Shown here one piece after another: positions 6,622-14,311 of a stretch of DNA of 38,022 nucleotides (its first letter is position 1; each line of letters begins with the position of its first letter). The notes beneath the pieces are model-generated. The model ran no database searches and had not been told where the DNA came from. It was given only the letters and a program-made list of their open reading frames with translations. This DNA is from Euryarchaeota archaeon UBA259. GTDB taxonomy: Archaea > Thermoplasmatota > Poseidoniia > Poseidoniales > Poseidoniaceae. The DNA lies in NCBI GenBank assembly GCA_002506275.1, contig DAXG01000032.1, positions 2,985-41,006 of the forward strand, read 5' to 3'. Position numbers and translations under genes: made by a program.

Positions 6622-9498
6622 TCAATCTTCATCGCCGTAGAGCACAGCATCGAGTGGTTTCATAGCCAATGGAGAGGCTATGGCAATGCCATCACCGTAA
6701 TCCATCCATCCTGCTTGGCCTCTGATTTTGGCGCGTATCGTATGTTCTGCAGTAATGACTGCTGGAAGAAGGAAGGTGCTCGTGATGAAGGCGAAGAAGA
6801 TCAGCAGACACATAATCATAAAGAAGTTTTCAAGACCGGGGAACGCTGCAATAAACCCAGCAGATATCCCAGAGACGGTGGTCACTGTAGTCTCAAAGAT
6901 TGTTTGACCGGTTTCTTCAATGGCATTTGCTATGCCGGTCGGCGTCTCCCCTTCTTCCTGGATTCGATGCATCACGTGTATGGAATCATCAACTCCTATG
7001 CCGAAGACGATGGTGCCAATCATAGCAGTAAATATGTTCACATTGACATCACCACTCTTCATGAGAAGTGGCTGCCATAAGATGACGATTGCCACAGGTA
7101 TCATTGTGTATATTCCAAGTCTTGGAGAGCGGAATACAACGCTGAGGACGATGGTGAGTAGAATCATTGTAACGATGGTTGTCAGCGTTTGAGCGTCATG
7201 AATACCGTCGTTGATATCCAAAGAAACCGGCAGTCCTCCAGTGAGGAGAGAGGTTCGAGTTTTGCCATCAACAGGTGGCTCATTCAAGAGCATTTCATCG
7301 ATGTCGTCACGCAATTCCCCAGCAACATTGAGGTTCATGTACGGCTGAGTAACGTAGACAATGGCTTTGGTACCTTCCTCGTTGAGCAACATCGACTTGA
7401 CTTCATCTGACAGCGTGTCAAACACTGCATTTACCATGTCTTTTCGCAGACCTTGCCGTCCGTCTTGACCTGTGAGTTCAAGGCTCAGCCAAGCAACACA
7501 TTCGGGGTCGGTAATATCCGTACTGTCCCAACACGGGTCGTGCAACAGATCCCAGAGGCTCCCTTCATACAACGTCACGCCATCAGCGAGTGTAATCGTT
7601 GCAGGTATGGTGCGTAAGAAGGTGATGATGCTTGTTGTGTTTGTTTCATCGACCATGTCAATCTTATTTTCAATGGCATCAATGGCATCCAGAACAGGTA
7701 AATCTCGTATATTTTGAGTTTTATTTTGCTGAGCCTCTAAGGTTCGATCTTCTGCATCAAAAATGAACAAGGAGGTCTGTCCACCACTGAATTGGCGCGA
7801 ATATTGAGCTAAAGTATTGAGCGAAGCAATACCATCTGGTGCTTCAGAACTTCCAGTGATGGGTTCATTCATCGTGTCTAAATTCGAGACGCCCACGCCC
7901 GTTACCAAAATCGCACCAGCAATAATGAAGACAAATCCATACACTGGCCATGTTCCAACTTTCTTCCATGCCGAAGGGTTTGTACGCTTGTTAAATCGCA
8001 TCATCCATGCTAACGTTGGAACCAGTATGATGCTGAAGATAAGCGTCGAGAAGATGCCAATGCACAAGGTGACTCCAACCGAGCGAATTGGTGATACAGA
8101 TACAATTTGCGGCGCAATCAATACTGAGAATCCAACAATGGTCGTTAACGCAGACAGGAAGACGGCGACTCCAGTGGAACGGGTCATTTCTAAAACGCAT
8201 TCACGGTAAAAATCGATGTTCCACAGGTCAGGGACTTCTTCTGGTGGTTTGCCTTGCCGCCTTCGCCGTTCATTTTCATCATGAGCTTTGTCAATTTCCT
8301 TTCGACGCACTTCCTCTATACGGTTGACCATGTGAAGTGCATAATCAACCCCCAGGCCAATTAAAATTGGGAAAGTGGCCACAATCATCGGGGTGAGCGT
8401 GATGTTGAGAAGTACCGATGAGCCAAAGGTTACTGCAAGGGCCATTACAATAGGGGTTCCGGTGATGACAACCACCTTTAGCGAACGGTGCAGCAATGTG
8501 ATGACCAAAATTGTGAAAACGACCGACCATGGTAAAATTTTCAGCAGGTCTTCATAGATTGCATCAGAAATGTCTTCAAGGACTTTGGTAAGCCCGGTGA
8601 CGGTCATCTCGGTGTTTTGCATATCGCTCGGGCGGTCGTCTATGACGTCTTGGAAATGGCTGTGGAGGTGGCTAAAATCACGAAAGTTAGCCTCGGTCGG
8701 GTCGTGGTGCATCCCAATCACAATTGCAGCAGTATCCCATATTCCATCGCCATCCATATCGTTGGTTTTGTTGCCGTCATTGTCGCTGTCATAGTCGAGG
8801 TCCATATCGTTGGTATCCTTGAACAAGGCGTCAAATCCGCCATTCGATTCTTCGATGATTTGGTCGACTCGATTTTGGTCGGGTATCGAATACGCACCGC
8901 CACCAGGCAGTGAACTGCAATCGAGAGCCAGTGGAATACGGGTATTGATGCCGTGCTCACACAATGAACTGTTGAATCGCCCGTCTGCAGAGTTTATTTC
9001 TTTGATGACCTGTGCAGGTGAAATAATCCACAGGACACCATCGTCTCTTCCCTGGTCATCCTTGCTGTAATCGATACCTCTGCTGGTCGAGCCGGGATCG
9101 TTCACATTGTCATCGTCCCCTTCTACCCAACTCATTTCCCGCAAATAAGCGACATCCGTGATGTTGATTTGGTCGCCAGAATTGAAGGCGTTCGGAGTTT
9201 GGATGTAAATAATGGCAATGTCCGTCGACCATTCTGTTCTTACTTCTTTGAGTAATTCAGTTGATGGTGCTCCGTCGGGAAGGAATATCTCGACGTCATC
9301 ATCAATTTGCTCTTGGAAGGACATGCCTTGTTGAGCAAAAAAAGCGGCAACGACGAGCAGCAGGATGACGACCGTCGAAGGTGAGGCAAGAACACTGCCA
9401 TAGAATTTATCGATTCGGCGCATGGCATGAGCACTTGATTGTTCTCGAAGTTCGGACAGTTTCACGCGGAGATTGGCGCTGCTACCGTCCTTCTCCAT
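6622..9498 (-). CDS. RND/MMPL-superfamily exporter
   Basis: A 958-residue polytopic membrane protein with the duplicated RND plan. One N-terminal membrane helix (about 41-57) is followed by a large outer loop, a cluster of helices, a second outer loop and a second helix cluster. The first cluster contains GLGVDYALHMVNR and the second GIGVDDSIHVMHR, the helix-4-type motifs whose Asp residues serve in proton relay in MmpL and related pumps. The first outer loop has an Asp-rich stretch at about residues 227-255 (DYDSDNDGNKTND, then MDGDGIWD) that looks calcium-binding. I chose the ATG at 9498 because upstream sequence in the same frame runs into the glycosyltransferase gene and does not look like protein. 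The likely substrates are lipids or other hydrophobic molecules; the substrate is unknown. It lies directly downstream of the glycosyltransferase and may be cotranscribed. Confidence 0.9.
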   Translation of the reverse strand: MEKDGSSANLRVKLSELREQSSAHAMRRIDKFYGSVLASPSTVVILLLVVAAFFAQQGMSFQEQIDDDVEIFLPDGAPSTELLKEVRTEWSTDIAIIYIQTPNAFNSGDQINITDVAYLREMSWVEGDDDNVNDPGSTSRGIDYSKDDQGRDDGVLWIISPAQVIKEINSADGRFNSSLCEHGINTRIPLALDCSSLPGGGAYSIPDQNRVDQIIEESNGGFDALFKDTNDMDLDYDSDNDGNKTNDMDGDGIWDTAAIVIGMHHDPTEANFRDFSHLHSHFQDVIDDRPSDMQNTEMTVTGLTKVLEDISDAIYEDLLKILPWSVVFTILVITLLHRSLKVVVITGTPIVMALAVTFGSSVLLNITLTPMIVATFPILIGLGVDYALHMVNRIEEVRRKEIDKAHDENERRRRQGKPPEEVPDLWNIDFYRECVLEMTRSTGVAVFLSALTTIVGFSVLIAPQIVSVSPIRSVGVTLCIGIFSTLIFSIILVPTLAWMMRFNKRTNPSAWKKVGTWPVYGFVFIIAGAILVTGVGVSNLDTMNEPITGSSEAPDGIASLNTLAQYSRQFSGGQTSLFIFDAEDRTLEAQQNKTQNIRDLPVLDAIDAIENKIDMVDETNTTSIITFLRTIPATITLADGVTLYEGSLWDLLHDPCWDSTDITDPECVAWLSLELTGQDGRQGLRKDMVNAVFDTLSDEVKSMLLNEEGTKAIVYVTQPYMNLNVAGELRDDIDEMLLNEPPVDGKTRTSLLTGGLPVSLDINDGIHDAQTLTTIVTMILLTIVLSVVFRSPRLGIYTMIPVAIVILWQPLLMKSGDVNVNIFTAMIGTIVFGIGVDDSIHVMHRIQEEGETPTGIANAIEETGQTIFETTVTTVSGISAGFIAAFPGLENFFMIMCLLIFFAFITSTFLLPAVITAEHTIRAKIRGQAGWMDYGDGIAIASPLAMKPLDAVLYGDED

Positions 9499-9566
9499 GT
9501 TCTTGCGATAACGAGGGGGGCTTTGAATGATGCTCCAAAATGTGAGAGCAGAACGTTGGAAACGCC

Positions 9567-10514
9567 TCAATCGAGTCCGAATTCTCGAACCAAAAGGTGG
9601 CGAAGGAAACCACGGGCGCTTTGCAAAACCAATCCTGTGGCCATCAATGAAAGTCCGAGGACACCAATCCAAACGGCGGAAAGACCTGGACCGAGGAAAC
9701 TGTCTATTTGAGTCGTAACACCGCGCGCTGCATTCATCCCCATTGCAGCTCCAGTTGCTAAGAGTCCGAAACCGGGGAGGCCCAGAACAAGCAGTGGCTT
9801 CTTTTGAGACAGTGAAAGCATTGCCCATGTTAGAACGGTGAAGCCGTGAGAAACTGCGGTGAAGTTCGAACCTTTTGGTACATCGTAACGAATCACTGTT
9901 GGTACCTCGACAATATCCAATTGCTTCTCTCGGGCGTCCTCAAGCATTTCGAGGGAAAGCTCCATTCCTTCAGAATCAAAGCGAAGACGGTCAAGAGCGG
10001 TATGAGAGAATGCTCTGAATCCCGATTGTGTATCTTTAATCCCGAGGTCACTTGAGAGGTTGCTCGCTGCAGTAATGACTTTGATTCCAAGTCGACGATA
10101 GGCGGGCATATCGGTTCCACTGCCGCCCTCCACGAAGCGGGACCCAATTGCGAAATCTGCAGTTCCGTCGAGTATTGGTTTGAGCAGTTTCGGGATGTCT
10201 TCCGAACGGTGTTGGCCGTCACTGTCGAGGACGACAAGAGCATCGACGTTCATTTCTTTGGCTTTGACAAACAGGGTTTTCAAAGCGCCTCCATAGCCGC
10301 GATTTACGCGATGCCGGATGACAAGAGCGCCGCATGCTTCTGCAATACGAGCACTTGAATCTGAAGAACCGTCGTCGATACAGATCACTGCATCGACATG
10401 GCGAAGAGCTGTGATGACAACGGTCCCGATGGTCTCCTCTTCGTTGTACATGGGCATGCCGGCAACGATGAAAGGTTTTTTCGTATCGACACCTCGAATC
10501 ATCTTTCCACCCAT
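9567..10514 (-). CDS. Family 2 glycosyltransferase, dolichyl-phosphate sugar transferase-like
   Basis: A 315-residue protein with a GT-A fold domain. It has the opening PMYNEEETIG, a nucleotide-binding DDGSSD at about residues 47-52, and a metal-binding DSD at 97-99. These are followed by a GSRF block and a QSGFRAF block, which are typical of DPM1/GtrB-type enzymes that load mannose or glucose onto a polyprenyl phosphate. Two C-terminal hydrophobic segments (about 232-253 and 272-293) should anchor it to the membrane, as in GtrB. It probably makes a lipid-linked sugar donor on the inner face of the membrane for N-glycosylation or surface glycans. An exporter gene follows 68 nt downstream and a structured spacer lies upstream. 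The exact sugar cannot be told. Confidence 0.88.
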   Translation of the reverse strand: MGGKMIRGVDTKKPFIVAGMPMYNEEETIGTVVITALRHVDAVICIDDGSSDSSARIAEACGALVIRHRVNRGYGGALKTLFVKAKEMNVDALVVLDSDGQHRSEDIPKLLKPILDGTADFAIGSRFVEGGSGTDMPAYRRLGIKVITAASNLSSDLGIKDTQSGFRAFSHTALDRLRFDSEGMELSLEMLEDAREKQLDIVEVPTVIRYDVPKGSNFTAVSHGFTVLTWAMLSLSQKKPLLVLGLPGFGLLATGAAMGMNAARGVTTQIDSFLGPGLSAVWIGVLGLSLMATGLVLQSARGFLRHLLVREFGLD

Positions 10515-10585
10515 TGTTGGCGCTTTCCGATTCTATTTAGTAATATAGTAACTGCACCAACACTTGTTGTACGTTATGGGGGAAG

Positions 10586-10617
10586 GCTTGCTCAGGGGTC
10601 GAAACCCCCAAGCAAGC
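10586..10617. repeat. Near-perfect 32-nt hairpin
   Basis: GCTTGCT-CA-GGGGT-CGAA-ACCCC-CA-AGCAAGC folds into a 7-bp outer stem and a 5-bp inner stem around a CGAA loop, with a symmetric CA/CA internal loop. It lies in the 153-nt spacer between the small gene at 10668 and the glycosyltransferase start. On the minus strand it would be in the glycosyltransferase leader or the 3' UTR of the small gene. It has no adjacent T-run. Confidence 0.6.
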
Positions 10618-10622
10618 GGCAC

Positions 10623-10639
10623 CGTATACTCAGGATACG
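10623..10639. repeat. Second small hairpin beside the 32-nt hairpin
   Basis: CGTAT-ACTCAGG-ATACG is a 5-bp inverted repeat starting 6 nt from the larger hairpin, so the two form a tandem structured block. Confidence 0.35.
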
Positions 10640-10667
10640 TATTCAACTGCGATTGAACTTGAACGCT

Positions 10668-10922
10668 CTAATCTTGAAGTTGCGTGAGCGTGGTAACTGC
10701 TCGCTCTCCATTGAGCACTTTTTCAAGCGCATTCAGTGAGATGACAAGCGGTACATACGCTTGACCGTCACTGGTGACATACGTCGAACAGTCTGAAAAA
10801 GCATCGGTATTGATGGAGACTTTGAGTGCTCCACCAGCATTGCTTTTCCGTACGTATCCAACAAGCATATTCGCAGTTTCGTTCAGGGTTTCAGGCATCG
10901 TTTTTAGGTTCTTTTTTGGCAT
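10668..10922 (-). CDS. Small protein of unknown function
   Basis: An 84-residue protein that I do not recognise. The sequence looks like a compact soluble domain: a helix with ETLNETANMLVGYVRKS, then beta-type segments (ALKVSINTD, YVPLVISLNALEKVL) and a C-terminal TTLTQLQD. The ATG at 10922 is preceded by GGAG with 9-nt spacing, which favours it over the ATG at 10937; an ATG at 10898 is also possible. It precedes the glycosyltransferase on the same strand, separated by the hairpin block. It is likely a real lineage-specific gene. Confidence 0.6.
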   Translation of the reverse strand: MPKKNLKTMPETLNETANMLVGYVRKSNAGGALKVSINTDAFSDCSTYVTSDGQAYVPLVISLNALEKVLNGERAVTTLTQLQD

Positions 10923-11061
10923 GTTTTTCAACTCCATCGCCGAATGTTCGGCGGTAAAGGTGAATCATTTCGTTAAAGGTTATCAAACCCATTGTCCCGA
11001 ATTTCCAAAGCAGTTTCGACAACTTCACCAGTATCGACAACATTACCAAAGGCTCATACAT
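10891..11061 (-). CDS. Possible small basic protein (uncertain)
   Basis: An open frame of 56 codons starting MYEPLVMLSILVKLSKLLW and ending in a lysine-rich tail. It overlaps the start of the next gene downstream by up to 32 nt. It looks amphipathic N-terminally and basic C-terminally and is not obviously a shadow of another gene. Only 20 nt separate its start from the divergent epimerase start, which leaves little room for two promoters. I keep it as a low-confidence candidate. Confidence 0.35.
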   Translation of the reverse strand: MYEPLVMLSILVKLSKLLWKFGTMGLITFNEMIHLYRRTFGDGVEKHAKKEPKNDA

Positions 11062-11081
11062 GATGGTTTCTTGAACTGCCC

Positions 11082-12035
11082 ATGCGAGCATTGGTTACAG
11101 GCGGTGCCGGGTTTATTGGCTCACATCTTATCGACAGGTTGGTTGCTCGTGGCGATACAGTTGTTGCTCTTGATAACCTTTCAAGCGGCCAACTCGAGTT
11201 CATCCAACCCCATCTTGATTCCGGCGCAGTGACCCATGTGCATGGTGACATTACTGACTTTGAAGCGGTTCTTTCTGCCATGCAAGGTATCGATTGCGTG
11301 TACCATTTGGCGGCCAACCCCGATATTCGGCTTGGCACTCGTATTACGGATACGGATTTGAAGCAAGGCACGCTTGCAACCTACAATATCGTCGAAGCCA
11401 TGCGTCGTTGTGAGGTTAAAAAAATCGCTTTTGCCTCCTCTTCGGTTGTTTACGGTGAAGATGCTCCACTCCCAACACCTGAAAACCACGGTCCTTGCAT
11501 GCCCATTTCACTTTACGGTGCAAGCAAACAGGCCGGAGAAGGTCTCATCAGCAGTTGGGTCGGGACGTTCGGACTCCAAGCATGGATCTTCCGTTTTGCA
11601 AACATCATCGGTACTCGAGGTACGCACGGTGTAATTTTTGATTTCATCCACAAACTCAAATCCGACCCCTCTCGGCTTGAGGTTCTCGGAAACGGACGGC
11701 AAGAGAAGTCGTACATGGAAGTCGAAGATTGCGTTGATGGAATCCTTCATGTCATGAAGCATACCGATGAACCGCTGAATCTGTTTAATCTCGGTTCACA
11801 CGATACTGCGTCTGTTCGACGAATTGCCGAAATAGTCGTTGAAGAAACCGGTTGCCATGATGCATCCATCGAGTACACAGGTGGTGACCGTGGGTGGGCT
11901 GGTGATATTCCTCGGGCAATGCTTGGGATTGATAAGATGCTTTCCTCAGGATATGATGTACGGTACAACAGTGAAGAGGCCATACGCCACACTGCACGCG
12001 CTCTGATAGAAGAAATTGGAATGCCAAGGAGATGA
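11082..12035 (+). CDS. NAD-dependent sugar epimerase/dehydratase (GalE-like)
   Basis: A 317-residue short-chain dehydrogenase of the extended class. It has the NAD-binding GGAGFIGSH at residues 7-15, the ASSSVVYG segment at 118-125 with the catalytic serine, and the catalytic YGASK with Tyr145 and Lys149. It probably acts on nucleotide sugars such as UDP-glucose/galactose or their uronic or N-acetyl forms, feeding surface-glycan synthesis together with the nearby glycosyltransferase. Length and motifs are complete. The stop lies 4 nt before the TTG start of the thioredoxin gene, so it probably leads the operon that continues through the VKOR. The substrate cannot be assigned from the motifs alone. 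Confidence 0.88.
   Translation: MRALVTGGAGFIGSHLIDRLVARGDTVVALDNLSSGQLEFIQPHLDSGAVTHVHGDITDFEAVLSAMQGIDCVYHLAANPDIRLGTRITDTDLKQGTLATYNIVEAMRRCEVKKIAFASSSVVYGEDAPLPTPENHGPCMPISLYGASKQAGEGLISSWVGTFGLQAWIFRFANIIGTRGTHGVIFDFIHKLKSDPSRLEVLGNGRQEKSYMEVEDCVDGILHVMKHTDEPLNLFNLGSHDTASVRRIAEIVVEETGCHDASIEYTGGDRGWAGDIPRAMLGIDKMLSSGYDVRYNSEEAIRHTARALIEEIGMPRR
12027..12034 (+). promoter_or_regulatory. Shine-Dalgarno that sets a TTG start for the thioredoxin gene
   Basis: AGGAGATG lies 5 nt before the TTG at 12040 and overlaps the epimerase stop codon. It supports 12040 over the upstream in-frame TTG at 12016. Confidence 0.6.
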
Positions 12036-12039
12036 GAAA

Positions 12040-12741
12040 TTGAAACACATATACGATGATGAAGCTGATGTTCGTACCAAAGCCGCCATTCGGGTCATGA
12101 GCCTGTTTTTTGTTGGCCTCATCATAATTGCAGCCACAACAAGTCCAATTGCAACTGGGACCAAAGCCGGTGAAAGAGCACCTGCCTTAGAGGGCAAGTT
12201 CTACAACGGCAGCGGAGGTTGGCAAACCTTCAATCTTGAATCCTACTGGGATTCCAACTGGCAAGAAGGCGACGTATCAGGGCAGTGGGTTTTTCTTGAA
12301 TTCATGGACACGGATTGTCCATATTGTGTACGTTCCGCTGAAGACATGTCGTTGAACGCTGCTGATTTTGACGGAAGCAACCCTCAATGGAACGGTGCCA
12401 TTGTCAACTTCATGGCAAGTGCAACTGAACTCGACATAAACGGTCACGACTCAAGCCGAGCCGAAATCGTGGCATTTAGAGACAAGACTGCTGATTCCGG
12501 CCAATCATGTGCAGGTTCAGATTGCGGCAGTCGCCCCGGTTCAGCACACACATTCCCCTACATCGATGATCTGGACCAAGACAACATGAAGGAGTGGAAA
12601 GTCGGTGGCACCCCAAGTTATTACCTGATTCAACCGGACGGGATTATTGCCTGGAGTTCATCTGAAAACCCTGGAGAAGATTCTCGAGATGCAATTCTCA
12701 GTCTCGTCACTCGAGAGAGTGCAGATACGGGTGGTGCTTGA
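12040..12741 (+). CDS. Membrane-anchored thioredoxin-fold protein with CPYC active site
   Basis: A 233-residue protein with one N-terminal membrane helix (about residues 17-35) and an outward thioredoxin domain of the TlpA/AhpC-like type. The redox motif is CPYC at 93-96. A cis-proline loop GGTPSYYL has Pro at 192. An extra cysteine pair, C157 and C162, sits in an inserted loop and could form a second disulfide. A TTG start is used, with a good ribosome-binding site. The VKOR gene starts 1 nt after its stop, so the pair should be cotranscribed and probably work together: the VKOR re-oxidises a periplasm-like thioredoxin that introduces disulfides into exported proteins. A reducing role (TlpA-like) is the alternative. 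Confidence 0.88.
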   Translation: MKHIYDDEADVRTKAAIRVMSLFFVGLIIIAATTSPIATGTKAGERAPALEGKFYNGSGGWQTFNLESYWDSNWQEGDVSGQWVFLEFMDTDCPYCVRSAEDMSLNAADFDGSNPQWNGAIVNFMASATELDINGHDSSRAEIVAFRDKTADSGQSCAGSDCGSRPGSAHTFPYIDDLDQDNMKEWKVGGTPSYYLIQPDGIIAWSSSENPGEDSRDAILSLVTRESADTGGA

Positions 12742-12742
12742 T

Positions 12743-13336
12743 ATGGATTCGAACATTCAACTGTTGATTTACCTCATACCAACGCTCATCGGTATGTTCC
12801 TTGTGCTGCCGACTGGAAGGGTAATTGCAAGTTCTTTAGAGGAAACGCTCCCGTCTTTTGCTACTGAACGTGGCCGAGTGCTTTCAGGACTTCTTTTGAC
12901 CTGTGTCGCCGGTTTTGCTGTCTCCATCCAAACGCTTTGGATTTCTTCCAAGGTGAGTGAAGGTGGCAACTTTTGTGCATCAAGCACGGTATTTTCTTGC
13001 GATGATGTCATCGGGAATACTGCATACAATACCGACCCAATCTTCGGAATCCCATGGGGCGGAATTGGAGCGGCCGTCTTCTGTGTCCTCCTCTACTTGG
13101 CGTATTCAACCTCACTTGAACCAAACTCGACATGGGTCGATAATTATCTCAAACTTGGTACAGCGCTCACCTTTGGTGGTTTCCTCGTCATCGGATTGCT
13201 TGTCTCCTATGAGATTCAGATGGAAAAAATATGCCAATACTGTACAACTGCTCACATTGCTAACGTTGCAGCATTCATTGGGTTCTACCGCCTGATGAAG
13301 CTCAATGAATCGGGTGAATGGAACCAAGAAAGTTGA
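12743..13336 (+). CDS. Vitamin K epoxide reductase family protein (VKOR)
   Basis: A 197-residue protein with about five hydrophobic helices. It has the VKOR signature cysteines: a loop pair at C78 and C86 (NFCASSTVFSC) and the membrane active site CQYC at 164-167. VKOR homologues pass electrons from a partner thioredoxin to quinone and so drive disulfide formation outside the membrane, replacing DsbB. The start at ATG 12743 follows the thioredoxin stop by 1 nt. A longer reading in this frame would overlap the thioredoxin gene and lacks VKOR-like sequence. The gene order thioredoxin-VKOR strongly supports the role. Assignment to the family is firm; the quinone and the direction of flow are inferred. 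Confidence 0.92.
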   Translation: MDSNIQLLIYLIPTLIGMFLVLPTGRVIASSLEETLPSFATERGRVLSGLLLTCVAGFAVSIQTLWISSKVSEGGNFCASSTVFSCDDVIGNTAYNTDPIFGIPWGGIGAAVFCVLLYLAYSTSLEPNSTWVDNYLKLGTALTFGGFLVIGLLVSYEIQMEKICQYCTTAHIANVAAFIGFYRLMKLNESGEWNQES

Positions 13337-13341
13337 TTCAA

Positions 13342-13947
13342 ATGGACCGAGAGACGACCTTTTGGAGTGTTGTTACAGCGGTTGCCCTTGCTGGGCTACT
13401 TCTCCTTCTGGCAAGTGACAAAGGGTTGTTTGATACGGATGACCAATCGTCCAGTGAACAAGAGGAATCGACGACCAACGAAACTCAAACGCAAATGAAC
13501 TCGTCTGCAGACACCCCTGATCCTCTCGCCTTCGAATGCGTTCAACACGGTGAACAACTGAGCCGCCATGACCATGTTACTCTGCGAATATACGTCAACG
13601 GAGAACAACAACTCATCGAGTCTGCAGTTGGTATCCAAACCGATGTCTGCAACGGTAATGAGGATTACATGCACGCCATTCACACCCATGACGACGCAGG
13701 TCGACTTCACATTGAATTAAACGATGCAGGAGAGATTTCCCTTGGCGTTTTCTTTGATATATGGGGATACCACTTTGATGAAACTGGAATCTTTGATTAC
13801 CGTGCGAATTCAACCCATGAGATGGCCATGCACGTGTTTGCTTCAGATGAGACTGCCGCTGAGGAAAACCTCGTATCGAGTTTTGACGATTATCTGCTTC
13901 AGAACGGTGAAATCATCGAAGTCCACTATCGGCTTCGCTCCTCTTAA
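13342..13947 (+). CDS. Anchored histidine-rich protein with HTHD...HIE motif, linked to VKOR
   Basis: A 201-residue protein with an N-terminal membrane helix (about 8-24), an acidic Ser/Thr-rich linker (to about 60) and one outer domain. The domain holds HDHVTLRIYVNG (His76, His78), AVGIQTDVC (Cys103; another Cys at 66), MHAIHTHDDAGRLHIE (His111, 114, 116, 123) and LGVFFDIWG. I know similar HTHD...IHIE...LG.FFDIWG proteins from other prokaryotes, usually annotated as hypothetical. The clustered histidines suggest a metal site. It starts 5 nt after the VKOR stop and so is probably the last gene of the redox operon. It could bind copper or another metal, or be a VKOR-thioredoxin client or partner. 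The function is not known. Confidence 0.8.
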   Translation: MDRETTFWSVVTAVALAGLLLLLASDKGLFDTDDQSSSEQEESTTNETQTQMNSSADTPDPLAFECVQHGEQLSRHDHVTLRIYVNGEQQLIESAVGIQTDVCNGNEDYMHAIHTHDDAGRLHIELNDAGEISLGVFFDIWGYHFDETGIFDYRANSTHEMAMHVFASDETAAEENLVSSFDDYLLQNGEIIEVHYRLRSS

Positions 13948-14213
13948 GGCGTGAAACATCCTTCGAAAATATCGGCGTTGGGTGTTTCCTTGATTTCTTC
14001 CATACGATGAAGGGTTACATCGATACGCTCGTTGCGGACATAAGTTTGCCTCAATTCATCGAGCAAGCTCTTCTGCACCGCGCTTTCGTCTTCTCCGAAC
14101 AGTATGTTGAGATGATGGTATTCTTCACCATCCACTGCTACTGTGTATTCTACAGCCCACTCCTTGAGTGGTCTGCCTTGGTCCCATGTTACGTCTTCCC
14201 ATGACTCTGCCAT
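13944..14213 (-). CDS. Small conserved-looking protein of unknown function
   Basis: An 89-residue soluble protein, acidic, with MAESWEDVTWDQGRPLKEW at the start and EYTVAVDGEEYHHLNILFG in the middle. It suggests a small alpha/beta domain that I do not recognise. It is convergent with the histidine-rich gene, and their stop codons overlap in TTAA at 13944-13947. The ATG at 14213 is the only good start. It is probably transcribed from a promoter in the 98-nt spacer upstream, where the minus strand has an ATTATAC-like box near 14285. Confidence 0.65.
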   Translation of the reverse strand: MAESWEDVTWDQGRPLKEWAVEYTVAVDGEEYHHLNILFGEDESAVQKSLLDELRQTYVRNERIDVTLHRMEEIKETPNADIFEGCFTP

Positions 14214-14262
14214 GGTTATACATTGTCACGGTAGGTTATGAATCCTCGCTTGAATTGTCTCA

Positions 14263-14279
14263 CAATACTTCCGGTATTG
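14263..14279. repeat. Short inverted repeat in spacer
   Basis: CAATAC-TTCCG-GTATTG is a perfect 6-bp inverted repeat between the gene ending at 14312 and the gene starting at 14213, both on the minus strand. It may be a terminator stem for the upstream gene or an operator for the downstream one. Confidence 0.3.
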
Positions 14280-14311
14280 GGTGTATAATGGCGCGATTCA
14301 GTGCGATTCCT

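Noticed and set aside
9499..9828. 110-codon N-terminal extension of the larger RND exporter
   Set aside because: It overlaps the glycosyltransferase gene for most of its length and reads as an Arg/Ser-rich out-of-frame translation; the ATG at 9498 gives a normal family N-terminus.
10586..10660. Possible tRNA because of a GGGGTCGAAACCCC T-arm-like stretch
   Set aside because: No acceptor or anticodon arm can be formed around it on either strand, and the loop does not have the TTC start of a T loop.
10774..11232. 152-codon open frame on the plus strand
   Set aside because: It runs antisense to the small minus-strand gene and then out of frame through the epimerase start; the composition is not protein-like.
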